A stretch of 64,000 nt of DNA from Theropithecus gelada (lineage: Eukaryota > Chordata > Mammalia > Primates > Cercopithecidae), in NCBI RefSeq assembly GCF_003255815.1, contig NC_037673.1:8535236-8599235 (forward strand), written 5' to 3'. Below are positions 25,267-36,200 of the stretch, one piece after another (positions within the stretch are counted from its first letter, which is position 1; each line of letters opens with the position of its first letter). The notes beneath the pieces were generated by a model. The model saw nothing but the letters and a program-made list of their open reading frames with translations, did not search any database and was not told the origin of the DNA. Position numbers and translations under genes: made by a program.

Positions 25267-26149
25267 CTAGTTTTATTTATTTATCTTTAATTTTAATTTT
25301 TGTGGGTACATAGTAAAGGTATATATTTACGAGGTATATGATATATTTTGATATAGCATTACAATGTGCAATAATCACATCAGCGTAAATGGGGTACCCA
25401 TCGCCTCAAATATTTATCCTCTGTGTTATGGACAATCCAATTATACTTTTGGTTATTTTAAAATACACAAATTATTATTGACTAAAGTCACTGTGCTGTG
25501 CTATCAAACACTAGATCTTATTCATTCTTCCTATTTGTTGTGCCTTACTTCCCCCTGGTCCTCTAGCTACCATTCTCAGCCTCTGGTAACCAACTTTCTA
25601 CTCTGTATCTCCATCAGTTCCATTGCTTTAATTTTTTACTCTTACAAATCAGTGAAAACATGCAAAGTTTCTCTTTCTGTGCCTGGCTTAATTCACCTAA
25701 CAGAATCACCTCCAGTTCCGTCCATGTTGTTGCAAATGAGAGGATCTCATTCTTTTTTATGCATGAATAGGATTCTATGGTATATACATACCACATATTC
25801 GTTCTCCCTAAGACTGTTCATAGACACTTAGGTTGTTTTCAAGTCTTGCTATTGTGAATAGTGCCTCAGGAAACACAGGAGTGCAGGTATCCCTTTGATA
25901 TAGTGATTTTCTTTCTTTTGGGCATATCCCTAGCAGTGGGATGGCTAGATCATGTGGTAGCCCTACTTTTAGTTTTTTGAGAAATCTTCAAACTGTTCCA
26001 TAGTGGTTGCACTAATTTACATTCACACCAACAGTGTACAAGGTTCTCTTTTCTTCACATTCTTGTTGGCATTTGTTACTGCCTATCTTTGGATAAAGGT
26101 AATGTAACTGAAGTGAGATGATATCTCACTGTAGTTGATGAAATCCCTC

Positions 26150-27150
26150 AACTTTTGTTTGTCTAGGATACTCTTTATTTCTCCTTCATGTTTGTAGATA
26201 TTTTTGTCAATATAATCTTTTAGGGTACAAATTTTTCCTTCAGCATTTTAATGTCATGCCACTCTCTCCTGGCCTACAGTTTCCACTGAAAAGTCTGCTG
26301 CCAGATGTATTGGAGTTTGATTGCATATTATTTGTTTCTTTTCTCTTGCTACTTCTAGGACACGTTATTTATCCTTGACCTTTGTGAGTGTGATTAATAA
26401 ATGGCTTGAGGTAAGGGGTTAAATTTGGGTTAAATTTGTTTGTGTTTTACATCTTTCTTATACTTGAATATTGATATCCTTTTCTAGGTTTGGGAAGTTC
26501 TCTCTTATATCCCTTTGAATAAATACTCTAATACCCCCTCCACATTCTCTTTAGGCCACTAGATCTTTGATTTGCTTTTTGAGGCTATTTTCTAGATAAT
26601 GTAGATATGCTTCATTGTTTTGTATTCCTTTTCTTTTGTCTCATTTGATTGTGTATTTTTAAATAGCCTGCCTTCAAACTTACTAATTTTTCTTCTTGTT
26701 TATCAATTCTGCTGTTAGTTAACTTTGATTCATTCTTCAGTATATCAATTGCATTTTCAGCTCTAGAATTTCTACTTGACTCTTTTTAATTATTTAAATT
26801 TCTTTATTAAATTTATCTGATATAATTCTGAGTTCCTTCTCTGCGTTATCTTGAGTTTCTTTGCGTTTTCTCAAAAGAACTATTATGAGGTTTCTTGTTT
26901 GAAAAGTCCCATATCTCTGTGTTTCTAGGATTGATTCGTGGCGTCATACTTAGTTTGGTGAGGTCATGTTTTCCTGATGGTCTTGATGTTTGTGGATATT
27001 CATTGGTATCTGGGCACTGAAGATATCAATAGTCTTTGCAGTCTGGGTTTGTTTTTACCCATCTTTCTTGGGAAGACTTTTCAGGTATTCAAAGAGACTT
27101 GGGTGTTTTGATCTAAGTCTTTTCTCACTACAGCCATTTCTGTATAAGGG
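26150..27150 (-). pseudogene. L1M ORF1 remnant
   Basis: Read on the minus strand, this contains the RNA-binding C-terminal half of an old L1 ORF1 followed, toward its N-terminus, by the coiled-coil region. The C-terminal end near 26150-26210 includes KHEGEIKSILDKQKLRDFI-like residues. Multiple stops and frameshifts break it, and no open frame above about 80 codons remains. Confidence 0.7.
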
Positions 27151-27199
27151 TCACCCTAAGCCCAGAAGTACTGTGGTCCTCAAAGACTTGTAGAGGTAC

Positions 27200-28983
27200 C
27201 GCCTGGGTGCTCCTGGCCAACATTTAGAAGAATTTTTTTTTCTCTTTCCTTACTTTTTCCCAAACAAGTGGAGTCTCATTCTCTCTCTCTCTCTCTCTTT
27301 CTCCCCTCCCCCCCCCACTGAGATGCTGGATCTGGGAGAGGAGTGACACAAGCACCCCTGTCACCACCACCACGGGGACTATTGGGTCAAATATGAAGCC
27401 ACCATGGCACTGATTCTCACACAAAATGCACTGTTAATGCTACCTGGCTAACGCCTATGTTTGCTAATGGCTGTACAATCAGCAGGTGGTGCACCCAATC
27501 AGGCATTTTCCCCCCCTTTTCAGGGTGCTAAGTTCCCCCAGGCTCTGGTTTGTTCCAGAGGTGCCATCCATTAGCCAGGACCTGGAGTTGGAAACCTTAG
27601 GACTCTACTTGATTCTCTGTTCTACTGCAGCTGAGCTGGCAGCCAAACCACAAGACTCTTTTCTCCCCTTTCCCCAGGCAGAGGTGTCTTTCTCCATTTC
27701 CGCCACCACCACGGGCCCATGGTTAGTACCATGAGGCTACTGCTGATGTTTATTTAAGGGCCTCAGGCTCTTCAATCAGCTTGTGGTGAAAGCTACCAGG
27801 ACTGACACTCACCCTTCAGAGCACTGGGCTCCTGTCTGCGCCAAGATAGGTCAAGAAATGCCATCCAAGAGCCAAGGGACCCCAAGAGCCCTTTCACTGT
27901 TTTACCACACTGTGGCTGAGCTAGTACCTAAGCTATAACACCAAGTCCCTTTTTCTCTTCTCTGTGTTTTTCTCAAGGAGAAGGAGTCTCTCCTCATAGC
28001 TGCTGCAGATGTCAGTGTGCTGGATCACATTGAAAGCCAGCACATGTTGGTCTCACCCAAGTTTTCCTTCTTGTACTTCCTACTTACCATTGCTAATTAT
28101 TGAAGGCCCAAGAGCTCTTTAGTCAGCAGGTGATGAGTCCTGCTAGAGCTGAGCCCTTCCCTTCAAGGCGGTGGGTTACCTTCTGGCCCAGGGTGTGTCT
28201 AGAAATGTTATCCAGGAGCTAGAGCCTGGAAAGGGGTCCTGACACCTCTGCCTGGGGCACTATCCTACTGTGACTGGGCTGGTATTCAAGTTGCAAGAAA
28301 TGTTGTCTTTCCTCTTCCCTCTCCACTCTTCAAGAAGAAGAATAAGGTCTCTTTCCAAGCAAACTCACTGCCTGGTGTAGGGGGAGGAGTAGCCAAACAC
28401 TCCCTTAGCCCCTCTAGCTGATGTTTCACTAGGTTGTGTGCTTCCCAAGTCTGCTATACCTGGGTTCTGAGCCCAGCATAGCACTAGGACTTGCCTAAGA
28501 GTTGCAGTCCTTGTAGCCTAGACTGCCTTTCAAGTTTATTTAGAGCCTCAGAGCCCTTTTTCCCATGGTGGTGAGGCTTGCCTACACTGAGGTTTCAATT
28601 GCTGGGATGGGCAATTCCCCTCTGGTTAGGGCTCCTCTAAATGCTCCGTCTGTGAGTGTTAGCTGACTTCTGCCTGGTGTTGATAGCATGAGTTCCAGTG
28701 AAAGTCCCACAGTCCCTGCACTCTTCCTTTCTCAGGCACGCAGATTCTCTCTCTTCACCCTGCTGAGGGATGGAGGAGGGACGGTGTTGGCAATGTAAGA
28801 CTGTCTTTCCTACTTTCTTCACTGCCACTTTCAGCAATCTAAAGTTAAAACCAAATACTGTGATCACTAACCTGATTTTTGGTTCTTATGAAGGTGATTT
28901 TTGTGTATGTAGTTGCTAAATTTAGTGTTCCTGTGGGGAGTACAATTGGTAAAGGCTTCTATTCAGCCATCTTGCACCTCCTC
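27200..28983 (-). promoter_or_regulatory. L1M 5'UTR with YY1-type site at its tip
   Basis: This is a GC-richer, C/T-biased section with loosely repeated phrases (CAGGTGGTG, GGCAGAGGTGTC, GAGTCTCTCC) typical of old L1 5'UTRs. The extreme end holds GCCATCTTG (28966-28974), the YY1 core that positions L1 transcription starts. A (TC)n tract at 27281-27298 and a C-run at 27308-27316 interrupt it. It is too decayed to assume activity. Confidence 0.7.
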
Positions 28984-28992
28984 CTAGTTTTA

Positions 28993-29404
28993 AAAACACA
29001 TTTTCTTTCTTTTTATTGACATCTTTCATATATACAGAAAAAGTGAAGAAACCATATAAATTCAACTTGAATTCTCCCAAAATGAACACACCCATGTAAA
29101 CATTACCCATATCAAGAAATAATGCCTTTCTAGCACAAAGGAGATTCCCTCTGCCCCTCTTGATCACTGTCTCTTTTCTCTCCCTGAGTTGAAAAACACT
29201 GTTTTCGCTTCACATATCCTAGCTAAGCGTTGGACATCTTTGAATTTTTGTCTTTAAATCATGAAATCTGTATTCTATGTCGTGCTTCTTGTGTGTTTAC
29301 GAGATTAATTCATGTTGTTTTGTACATATTCTATTTGCTGTATAGTTTTCTACTGTATGAATGAATATACTTTGACACTCTGTTATTAATGACCATTTAA
29401 GTTG
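28993..29404 (-). mobile_element. L1M (ME/MC type) 3' fragment, part 1
   Basis: Runs such as TTTTTATTGACATCTTTCAT, ACACACCCATGTAAACATTA and CCATTTAAGTTGTTTATT match the antisense 3' end of an old L1M. The element is interrupted by the MaLR LTR at 29405 and continues after 29823. Confidence 0.65.
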
Positions 29405-29823
29405 TTTATTAGTCAGTTCTCACATTGCTATAAAGAAATACCTAAGACTGGGTAATTTATAAATAAAATAAGTTTAATTCACTCATGGTTCGTCAAGATG
29501 TACAGAAAGCATGATGCTGGCATCTGCTTGATTTCTGGAGTGGCCTCAGGAAACTCGCAATGATGGTGGAGGGAGAAGGGGACGCTAGACATCTCATGTG
29601 GCAGGACCAGCAAGAGCAAGGAGGGGAGGTGTGGCACACTTTTAAACAAACATATCATGAGAACTTGCTCACTATCAGCAGAACAGCTCCAAGGGAGTGG
29701 TGTTAAACCATTCATGAGAAACATCTTCATGATCTAATCACCTCCCACCGGGCCCCACCTCCAAAATTGGCTATTTCAATTCAACATGAGATTTTGGTTG
29801 GGACACAAATCCAAACCATGTCA
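29405..29823 (-). mobile_element. MaLR LTR (MST/MLT1A-like) inside L1M
   Basis: The plus strand reads TTTATTAGTCAGTTCTCACA, AAGACTGGGTAATTTATAAA, TAATCACCTCCCACCGGG and ATCCAAACCATGTCA, the reverse complement of a MaLR LTR. Candidate 5-bp flanks AGTTG and GTTTG match poorly (3/5), so the TSD is not established. L1M-like sequence flanks both sides. Confidence 0.85.
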
Positions 29824-29983
29824 GTTTGCTTCTATTTTTTTTTTCTATTAAAGATAATGTTGCTACAGAATTTTTTAAATATATATATGTGTGTGTTGTG
29901 TGTGTGTACATGTACACATTTATGTTGGGTATATAATCAAGTATAAATTTGCCAGTTGATAATACATACATGTACTTAGGTTT
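29824..29983 (-). mobile_element. L1M fragment, part 2, with TA/TG tract
   Basis: AGATAATGTTGCTACAGAA and TTGGGTATATAATCAAG correspond to the L1M ORF2 end that should follow part 1 across the LTR. A simple (TA)/(TG) tract spans 29879-29910. The sequence stops matching at the start of the inverted repeat arm. Confidence 0.55.
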
Positions 29984-30193
29984 TTACACCAGCCAATCTT
30001 TCATGGATACTTCAGAGAAGGTTTCTCAACTTCAGTCCTATTGAGGTTGAGCCTTGTTGAGAACCACTGGGCCCAGCTGAGAACCACGGGGCTCCGCTGA
30101 GAACCACAGAGCCCAGCTGAGAACCACTGCTCTGGAGTTTACAATGTGAATTCGTAATTACTTTTACCACTTCAAGGAATTTAGAATGCTTTA
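29984..30193 (+). repeat. Left arm of 210-bp inverted duplication
   Basis: The arm runs TTACACCAGCCAATCTTTCA ... GAATGCTTTA. It is the reverse complement of 31209-31418 with 8 mismatches in 210 positions and no gap. Inside it is a four-fold 20-bp tandem, TGAGAACCAC(T/G/A)G(G/A)GCCCAGC, at about 30058-30130. It also has GGTTTCTCAACTTCAGTCCT and GAGAACCACTG, which resemble the two terminal inverted repeats of MER5-type hAT elements. Confidence 0.95.
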
Positions 30194-31208
30194 ACTCTAT
30201 TTATTTTTATTTCATATCATATGCATATTATATATTTTAACATTCTGATATTTAAAACTTGAAATTTTATGATTCGGAAAATCAACATATATTCGATTTT
30301 CACACATTTATTTCTTCTCTTTCTCTTTATTCATCCTGATATCTCTGTTCTTCTTTCTGTAATCATTTTACTCAGGATAGAGGTTGCAAGTTATATTATG
30401 TTTTGATTGTCTAAAAATTTATTTGCCTTTTTAAAATATATTTTTATGGATATAAAATTCTAGGTTGTCATTTCAATATATTGAAGATTTTATTATCAGG
30501 TCTTCTGGCTTACATTGTTTTCATTGAGAAATCTTCTGTAAAACCTTTTTCCTCTTTAAAGGTTTTCTGTATTTTTGCCCCCTCTAGAACTCATATTTTT
30601 TTCCATTTGTCTTGAATTTTGAGGTATAGTATCCTAATGGTCATGCTTTTCTTCTTTATAGATTTAACAGTATACATTATAAATTACGAATATAAAGTTT
30701 GATGTTGCTCTTGTTTTACTGAAAATTCTTGACATTTCTTTCTTCTTCATTCTTCTTTCTTCTCTACTTTTGGGACTCCAATTAGGCCTATATTAGACCT
30801 TGTTCATCATGTATTACATATTTTTTATGCCCTTAACTGTGTTTTTCTTCATTTTCTGACCTGTTTTCTTTTGATCAATCTTCTGGTTTAATAATCCTCT
30901 TTTCAGCCTCAGCATTCTGTTGCTAAATTAATGTATTATGTTCTTAATTATATTTATAATATTTTAAATTTCATAATTTTTTCTTTGATTCATTTCTATG
31001 GTTTCAGTTTCTCTACTGATAATCTCCTATTTGCCATAGAATTTATTGATTTTATTAATATATATGTATCTAATTTAAAGTTTGTGTTTGGAAACTTCAC
31101 TATCTATATGTGCATTTCTATATGTTTCTGGTATTTTTCTTCTTTATTTTCTGTCATTTGATCTTAGTTTCTAGTATATAAAGTAACTTTTTAATGTAAT
31201 GCCATACA
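30194..31208 (-). other. Spacer of inverted duplication, L1/HAL1-like
   Basis: These 1015 bp separate the arms. On the minus strand they resemble an old L1/HAL1 ORF1 region: plus-strand landmarks are GATATAAAATTCTAGGTTG, TCTTCTGGCTTACATTG, GGGACTCCAATTAGGCC and TAATAATCCTCTTTTCAG. No open frame of useful length survives. The assignment is from pattern memory and could be another old L1. Confidence 0.5.
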
Positions 31209-31418
31209 TAAAGTATTCTGAATTCCTTGAAGTGGTAAAAGTAATTATGAATTCACGTTGTAAACTCCAGAGCAGTGGTTCTCAGCTGGGCTCCGTGGTT
31301 CTCAGCTGAGCCCCGTGGTTCTCAGCTGGGCCCAGTGGTTCTCAACAAGGCTCAACCTCAATAGGACTAAAGTTGAGAAACCTTCTCTGAAGTATCTATG
31401 AAAGATTGGCTGGTGTAA
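31209..31418 (-). repeat. Right arm of 210-bp inverted duplication
   Basis: Reverse-complement partner of 29984-30193. The 20-bp tandem is present here too, in opposite orientation (GTGGTTCTCAGCTG units at about 31272-31344), with the same number of units. Seven of the eight arm differences are transitions. The flanks outside the arms (CTTAGGTT and TGTTGTGA) show no target-site duplication. Confidence 0.95.
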
Positions 31419-33801
31419 TGTTGTGAGGACAGTTTGCTATTTTTACAGAGAATTTATTTTTACTTCTTATAGGCAGGAAAAAAATCTATTTTTACTTCTT
31501 ACAGATGTTTGATTCATTATTAAGCATAATTTTCCCTGGGGGTATTTGTGAAATAAAAAGTCAGAGCTTATGGCTCAGAAGCCAATTATAAATTTAATCT
31601 GGTGAGGGATTGACAGATAAAGGCTGAGCTTTAATCTTCTTGAAGGTTGGTTCATTCCTGTTTGTACTCCTTCATGGTCACCACTGAATGCCTGAGTTAA
31701 TTACCAGGCATCCTCCTCTTTGCTGTGACCTGAACTTCATTTGTGGTCTCTCTAGTGCAATGAAATTTTGGAATCTCTACTCTGCTTCACTTCTCTGTTT
31801 TAGCTTCCTGACTGGCTTCTGAGCCACTGGGAACTGGTCTTTTAATGCACAAATTGCTCAAGGAAAATATAGTGCTTAGTGTTAAATTTACTTCTTTGTA
31901 CTTCCTTTCCCTGGGTTCTTGGTTTTTACTGTCTTGGTAATTCTGCAGAACCTTCAAATGGATATTTTCTTAACTTGGTCAGGGTTTCTAGTTTTTCTTG
32001 TTCAGAGGGTTGGCATGCAACAAGCTAATGTACAGTTATCAGAAAATCCACTATAACATATTAGAAACCTGGGCAAGTAAATACAAAATAATATAAAAAC
32101 AGGTACTAATATCAGACAAATACATATATGATTGTCATGTACCTCCTCCCCTTAATCCAAAGGAATTTAATCTCCTACCTCAAAGCACTGTTGGTCAATG
32201 CAGAGTAAGGACTGAGGACGTTTATGTTACTGCGAGAAGAGACCAGAACTGGAGGTCAGATACCTTGACTCACACCTGACTTTGCCTCTCCCAAACTTCA
32301 AGACCTTTAGGAAATCGTGTAACTTTTCGGTCTGATCTTTCTCACTTGTTTAAAAAAAAAATACAATAGCTACCTTTTCCACAGCTTTACTTTGTGTATA
32401 AAGTGAAAATGAGATACTGATATGAGGCTTATATAAACTTTCTAGAATTAAAGAAAAGGTGTTAGTAATGTTAACTTGTATCGTTAGTAGATTGATGTGT
32501 TTATTAGACAATAAACTATACATCATTTCTCCATATAATTGTGTTGTGCAGCAGAAAGGGCAGAAAGAACCATGAGAAGAAACAAGATCAGGTTTATTTT
32601 CTGATTATAAAATTTATATGATCTATAGAACTAAGGCTGCCCTTTTTTACCCTCAGTATTTGAAATTAAATTAATTTTAAAGGCTCATTGGGAAGAGAAA
32701 CACAGCACCATTGACCCTAAGCACTCTGCCTCAAGGCCTAGTTGGTTCTGACAAATCTGAAAACATCTAAGAGAAGCTAAATTCACACTCTGGTTCTTTC
32801 TTTCCCAATAGTGCTTCTGAGGGAGGGCTTAGTGTTCCACAAAGTCATTGGTTGAAACTCTTGGGAATTTTGGAGCCGTCTTCTGCACTTTAAGGTGTTC
32901 TGTGAGATTCCTGATAAGTGGGAAATCACAAATCTCCATGTGATTTGAATGATTCTTAAGTATTTACTGCTTTGGCCACATTTTATGATTTTAATTTATA
33001 TAAAGCTTTTATAACACTTTTACAGTGATGCTATCAATGAATTTTACTCATTTTCCTGATAGCGCAGTGTCTTCAGTACTAGCAGAAAGCAATAGTGGTG
33101 CTTCTATCATTGATGCCATAAAGCAAATCGTAAGTTATTTCCACATGTGCCTGAGTGAATGAAAGATCCATTTCAGAAAGAATCAATCACTAGATAAGTA
33201 AAAAAGCAAAGAGTATATGAAAGCATTTACTGTGGGAAATCACTGAGAAGATGAAGAATTACAGATGGCTTAAGTGCCTTCTGTGAGGGAACAGGCATTG
33301 TCCCTCCCTTCCCATTTCCCCACAAGGGAGTTCCATGTGAGCAGAAAAAGCTGGAGAGAGAGAATGTGGTGCTTGTGAATAATGCAGAGAGGATGACAAG
33401 CTTAAATCTGGTGACGACAGAAACCCACAACATTTATTTCACATGTTTCTGGCTGGCCAGTTTATTGTAAATCTCTGTATGATTTTATTTATGTATCTAT
33501 AGTGAAAAGTTATCCTCCCTCATTCCCGTTATGGCAAACTAGTTACAATGCTATTTTTATTGCATCATAGTTATAAATATAATCCTGCATATTTTGAATA
33601 TAGTTATGAAAACCCACCATTTCTTATCATCTGCATAAAAGAAAATAAAAGCAAGTAACAGAATAAAAATATAAGTAAATGTGTAGGTAACATAATTATA
33701 GAATATTTAATAGATTGAAAACATTAACATATGAATACCTCTAAAATATGCATGTGGGGGAAACTTTGGGAAAAAAATGAGTGGCAAAATAGTGGCACAG
33801 A
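31419..33801. other. Mostly unassigned DNA
   Basis: I recognise no gene. A short direct repeat, CTATTTTTACTTCTTA, occurs near 31480-31500, with a close copy about 35 bp upstream. The MIR at 32235-32450 is listed separately. Confidence 0.4.
32235..32450 (-). mobile_element. MIR SINE
   Basis: The stretch AGAACTGGAGGTCAGATACC, CACACCTGACTTTGCCTCTC, GAAATCGTGTAACTTTTCGG and AATGAGATACTGATATGA follows a reverse-oriented MIR, with an A-run in the middle. It is highly diverged. Confidence 0.7.
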
Positions 33802-34560
33802 AGTGAGATGCTGTCCTCCCTCCTCACACCCCAGTAGTGAGATGCTGTCCTCCCTCCTCACATCCTAGTCCTAAGATGGTGTTCTCCCTCCTCACACCCC
33901 AGCAGTGAGATGCGGTCCTCACTCCTCACATCCCAGTACTAAGATGGTGTTCTCCCTTGTCACATCCCAGTAGTGAGATGCTGTCTTCCCCCCTCACATC
34001 CTGGTAATGAGATGCTGTCCTCCCTCCTCACATCCCAGCAGTGAGATCCTGTCCTCCCTCCCTCACATCCCAGCAGTGAGATGCTGTCCTCCCTCCCTCA
34101 CATCCCAGCAGTGAGATGCTGTCCTCCCTCCCTCACATCCCAGCAGGGAGATGCCGTCCTCCCTCCTCACATCCCAGTACTAAGATGCTGTCCTCCCTCC
34201 CTCACATCCCAATAGTGAGATGTTGTCCTCCCTCCTCACACCCCAGTAGTGAGATACTGTCCTCCCTCCCTCACATCCCAATAATGAGATGCTGTCCTCC
34301 CTCCCTCACATCCTGGTAATGAGATGCTGTCCTCCCTCTCTCACATCCCAGCAGTGAGATGCTGTCCTCCCTCCTCACATCCCAGTACTAAGATGCTGTC
34401 CTCCCTCCTCACATGCCAGTAGTGAGACGCTGTCCTCCCTCCCTCACATCCTAGTAGTGGGATGTGAGATGCTGTCCTCCCTTTTCATATCCCAGCAGTA
34501 AAACGGTGTCCTCCCTCCACACATCCCAGCAGTGAGATGCTGTCCTCTGTCACACCAGGT
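33802..34560. repeat. Minisatellite, about 22 x 34-35 bp
   Basis: The unit is AGTGAGATGCTGTCCTCCCT followed by CCTCACATCCCAGT. Unit length switches between 34 and 35 bp through one extra C before TCAC. Variant units recur in a pattern: ACTAAGATG units at positions 5, 12 and 18 of the array, and AATGAG after CCTGGT at positions 7 and 16, which suggests past multi-unit duplication. One unit near 34455 carries a short insertion (GGGATG), and the last unit is partial. The strand is strongly C/T biased. A 67-codon frame across it is an artefact of periodicity. Confidence 0.98.
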
Positions 34561-34589
34561 AACTGAGAGGCTGTCTCTGTTGTTTTACT

Positions 34590-34990
34590 TGCTTCTACCT
34601 CCACCTTCCTGTATGCCATGTGTAGAGCAGCCAAAGTTAAATTCTCATGTGTGGATCCCCCATTCACCTTTTGAAAGCACTTCATGTATTTCATTGTGTG
34701 TGAGTTAAAATAAACAAACAATGCTTCATATGCCCTTTGAGACCCTGCATTACTAGAACCAGACTGTCTTTCTACATCCAACTCCTGACACTTCCTTACT
34801 GTTCTTTATAATATCCAGCCATGGTGACCCCTTTTCTCATCTGAGAACATTGTCATGTGCTGCTCCCACTACTGAACTAACATCCTCCCTTCACCTACCT
34901 CCCTCCTGCCCATCTCAGTCTACATATTACCTTGGAGACCGCTGTCACTAATCTCAGACTCAATCTTTCTGCATCCTACATATTTGTTTT
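34590..34990 (+). mobile_element. L2 LINE 3' region fragment
   Basis: The order of CTCATGTGTGGATCCCC, ATATGCCCTTTGAGACCC, TTTCTACATCCAACTCC and GTGCTGCTCCCACTACTGAA resembles the L2 3' region. It is very diverged and the limits are approximate. Confidence 0.5.
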
Positions 34991-35322
34991 AATAGCTGCA
35001 TATTGTTTTCAATTATATAACTTATCACAATTTACAGTTGAAATTTATTTGTTCTTTTATTTAACATTTGTATTTTCTGAAGCCAAAATAATATTTTTTA
35101 TTCATAAAGGTGGTTGCACTGTTTTTCACAAAATCCAGAATATAATTTGTTAAATAATTTTTGAAAGGGTACATGACCTATATCCTCAATAATGATATAC
35201 TAAGCTCCTCAAGAGAATACAGTGAAAATAAAGAAAAGGTATTTATAGTACGTTGCCGTATTTTTCCTTTTGGTTATAATCTAGATTATCTTCAATTCTC
35301 AGAATAAAATCAGTACCTTTTG

Positions 35323-35363
<41 letters not shown>

Positions 35364-35471
35364 TTCAATATGCTTTTTTATGCATTTAAATCTTATAAAC
35401 ATCTGTGGGAGCAGAAAGGGATAACCATGCCCATTATGTAGATGTCTAATATTCAATTTTTACTATGTATT
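34991..35471. repeat. AT-rich DNA with a (TG)18 tract
   Basis: An uninterrupted (TG)18 lies at 35325-35360. The rest is unassigned AT-rich DNA with an insignificant 73-codon frame at 34932-35153. Confidence 0.85.
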
Positions 35472-35630
35472 TGTTGAGTAATTTTCTTTACAGCAATGAC
35501 CTGTTTCTTATTAAATTCATTGTTTAATTCATCTTCTTCTTCTAACACAAGTGCAATATTCCAAGTGCCTTAATAAATAAGGAAGTAGGATTTTCCGTGC
35601 AGCCCCTACAATGCCTGGGGCCCTAGAAGT
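35472..35630 (+). repeat. Direct repeat copy 1 (compound repeat)
   Basis: This copy matches 35771-35934 in the same orientation at roughly 85% identity. Shared blocks include ACAGCAATGACCTGTTT, ACACAAGTGCAATATTC and GCCTTAATAAATAAGGA. Copy 1 lacks about 5 bp (ACCGG) present in copy 2. It is immediately followed by the left arm of an inverted repeat. Confidence 0.92.
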
Positions 35631-35772
35631 TTTCTCACCTCTACAGAAAGAAGGACGTTTCTACTTCTGTGCAGAATTGGAAAAAATGAAAAAATGAATG
35701 TGATATAGCAATTATAGTGTTTGGCAGAGGAATCATTATATTATTCTTTTGTTTTGTTTTGTTTTTGAAATG
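35629..35772 (-). repeat. Inverted-repeat left arm (inverted MIR piece)
   Basis: This arm is the reverse complement of 35941-36079 at roughly 83% identity. Shared blocks are CTCACCTCTACAGAAA, TTTCTACTTCTGTGCA and ATCATTATATTATTCTTT. Because the right arm is the 5' part of a plus-strand MIR, this arm is an inverted extra copy of that MIR piece. It contains an expanded TTTTG run (about 35747-35766). Confidence 0.9.
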
Positions 35773-35934
35773 TTGAGTGATTTTCTTCACAGCAATGACC
35801 TGTTTTTGATTAAATACCGGTCACTGTTTAATTTATCTTTTTCTTCTGACACAAGTGCAATATTCTAAATGCCTTAATAAATAAGGAGCTAGGATTTCCC
35901 CTGCAGCCTCCACAATACCTGGGATCCTAGAAGT
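35771..35934 (+). repeat. Direct repeat copy 2 (loop of hairpin)
   Basis: Second copy of 35472-35630, lying between the two inverted arms so that it forms the loop of a potential hairpin. It ends in CCTAGAAGT, like copy 1. Confidence 0.92.
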
Positions 35935-35940
35935 GTATGA

Positions 35941-36200
35941 CATTTCAAAAACTAAACAAAACACCACCAAAGAATAATATAATGATCACTCTGCCAAGCA
36001 CTGTAATTGCCACATCACATTCATTTTTTACAACTATGCACAGAAGTAGAAATATCCTTTTCTGTAGAGGTGAGAAAACCTGAAGCTCGGAGAAATTAGA
36101 GAAATTGCCTGTAGGCATATCAATGATATATGTAAGTGTTAGAATTTGAATCCAACTGCTTGTGACTTAGTCCAAAGCTCATGGTTGTTCCAATAAGCAA
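35941..36200 (+). mobile_element. MIR SINE, containing inverted-repeat right arm
   Basis: CTGCCAAGCACTGTAATTGC, CACATCACATTCATT, TAGAGGTGAGAAAACCTGAA, GAAATTGCCTGTAGG, AGAATTTGAATCCAACTGC and CCAAAGCTCATG follow a plus-strand MIR in order. Positions 35941-36079 also form the right arm that pairs with 35629-35772. Confidence 0.8.

Larger units (their letters stand above)
25276..28983 (-). mobile_element. L1M LINE with complete 5' end and deleted ORF2
   Basis: On the minus strand it begins GAGGTGCAAGATGGCTGAAT at 28980, continues through a long 5'UTR (to about 27200) and ORF1 (to about 26150), then jumps straight into the ORF2 C-terminus and an L1M 3'UTR ending in an A-rich tail at about 25300. 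Nearly all of ORF2 is missing. Flanking CTAGTTTTA occurs at 25267-25275 and 28984-28992, a plausible 9-bp TSD remnant. The junction near 26150 joins ORF1 C-terminal codons to the ORF2 segment that precedes GTGAGATATCATCTCAC. Confidence 0.85.

Noticed and set aside
34116..34319. Repetitive 67-codon frame (Ser/Pro/Leu-rich)
   Set aside because: Produced by the minisatellite periodicity. No sign of coding selection.
33802..34560. CRISPR array
   Set aside because: The 34-35 bp units are contiguous with no unique spacers, and the DNA is primate nuclear.
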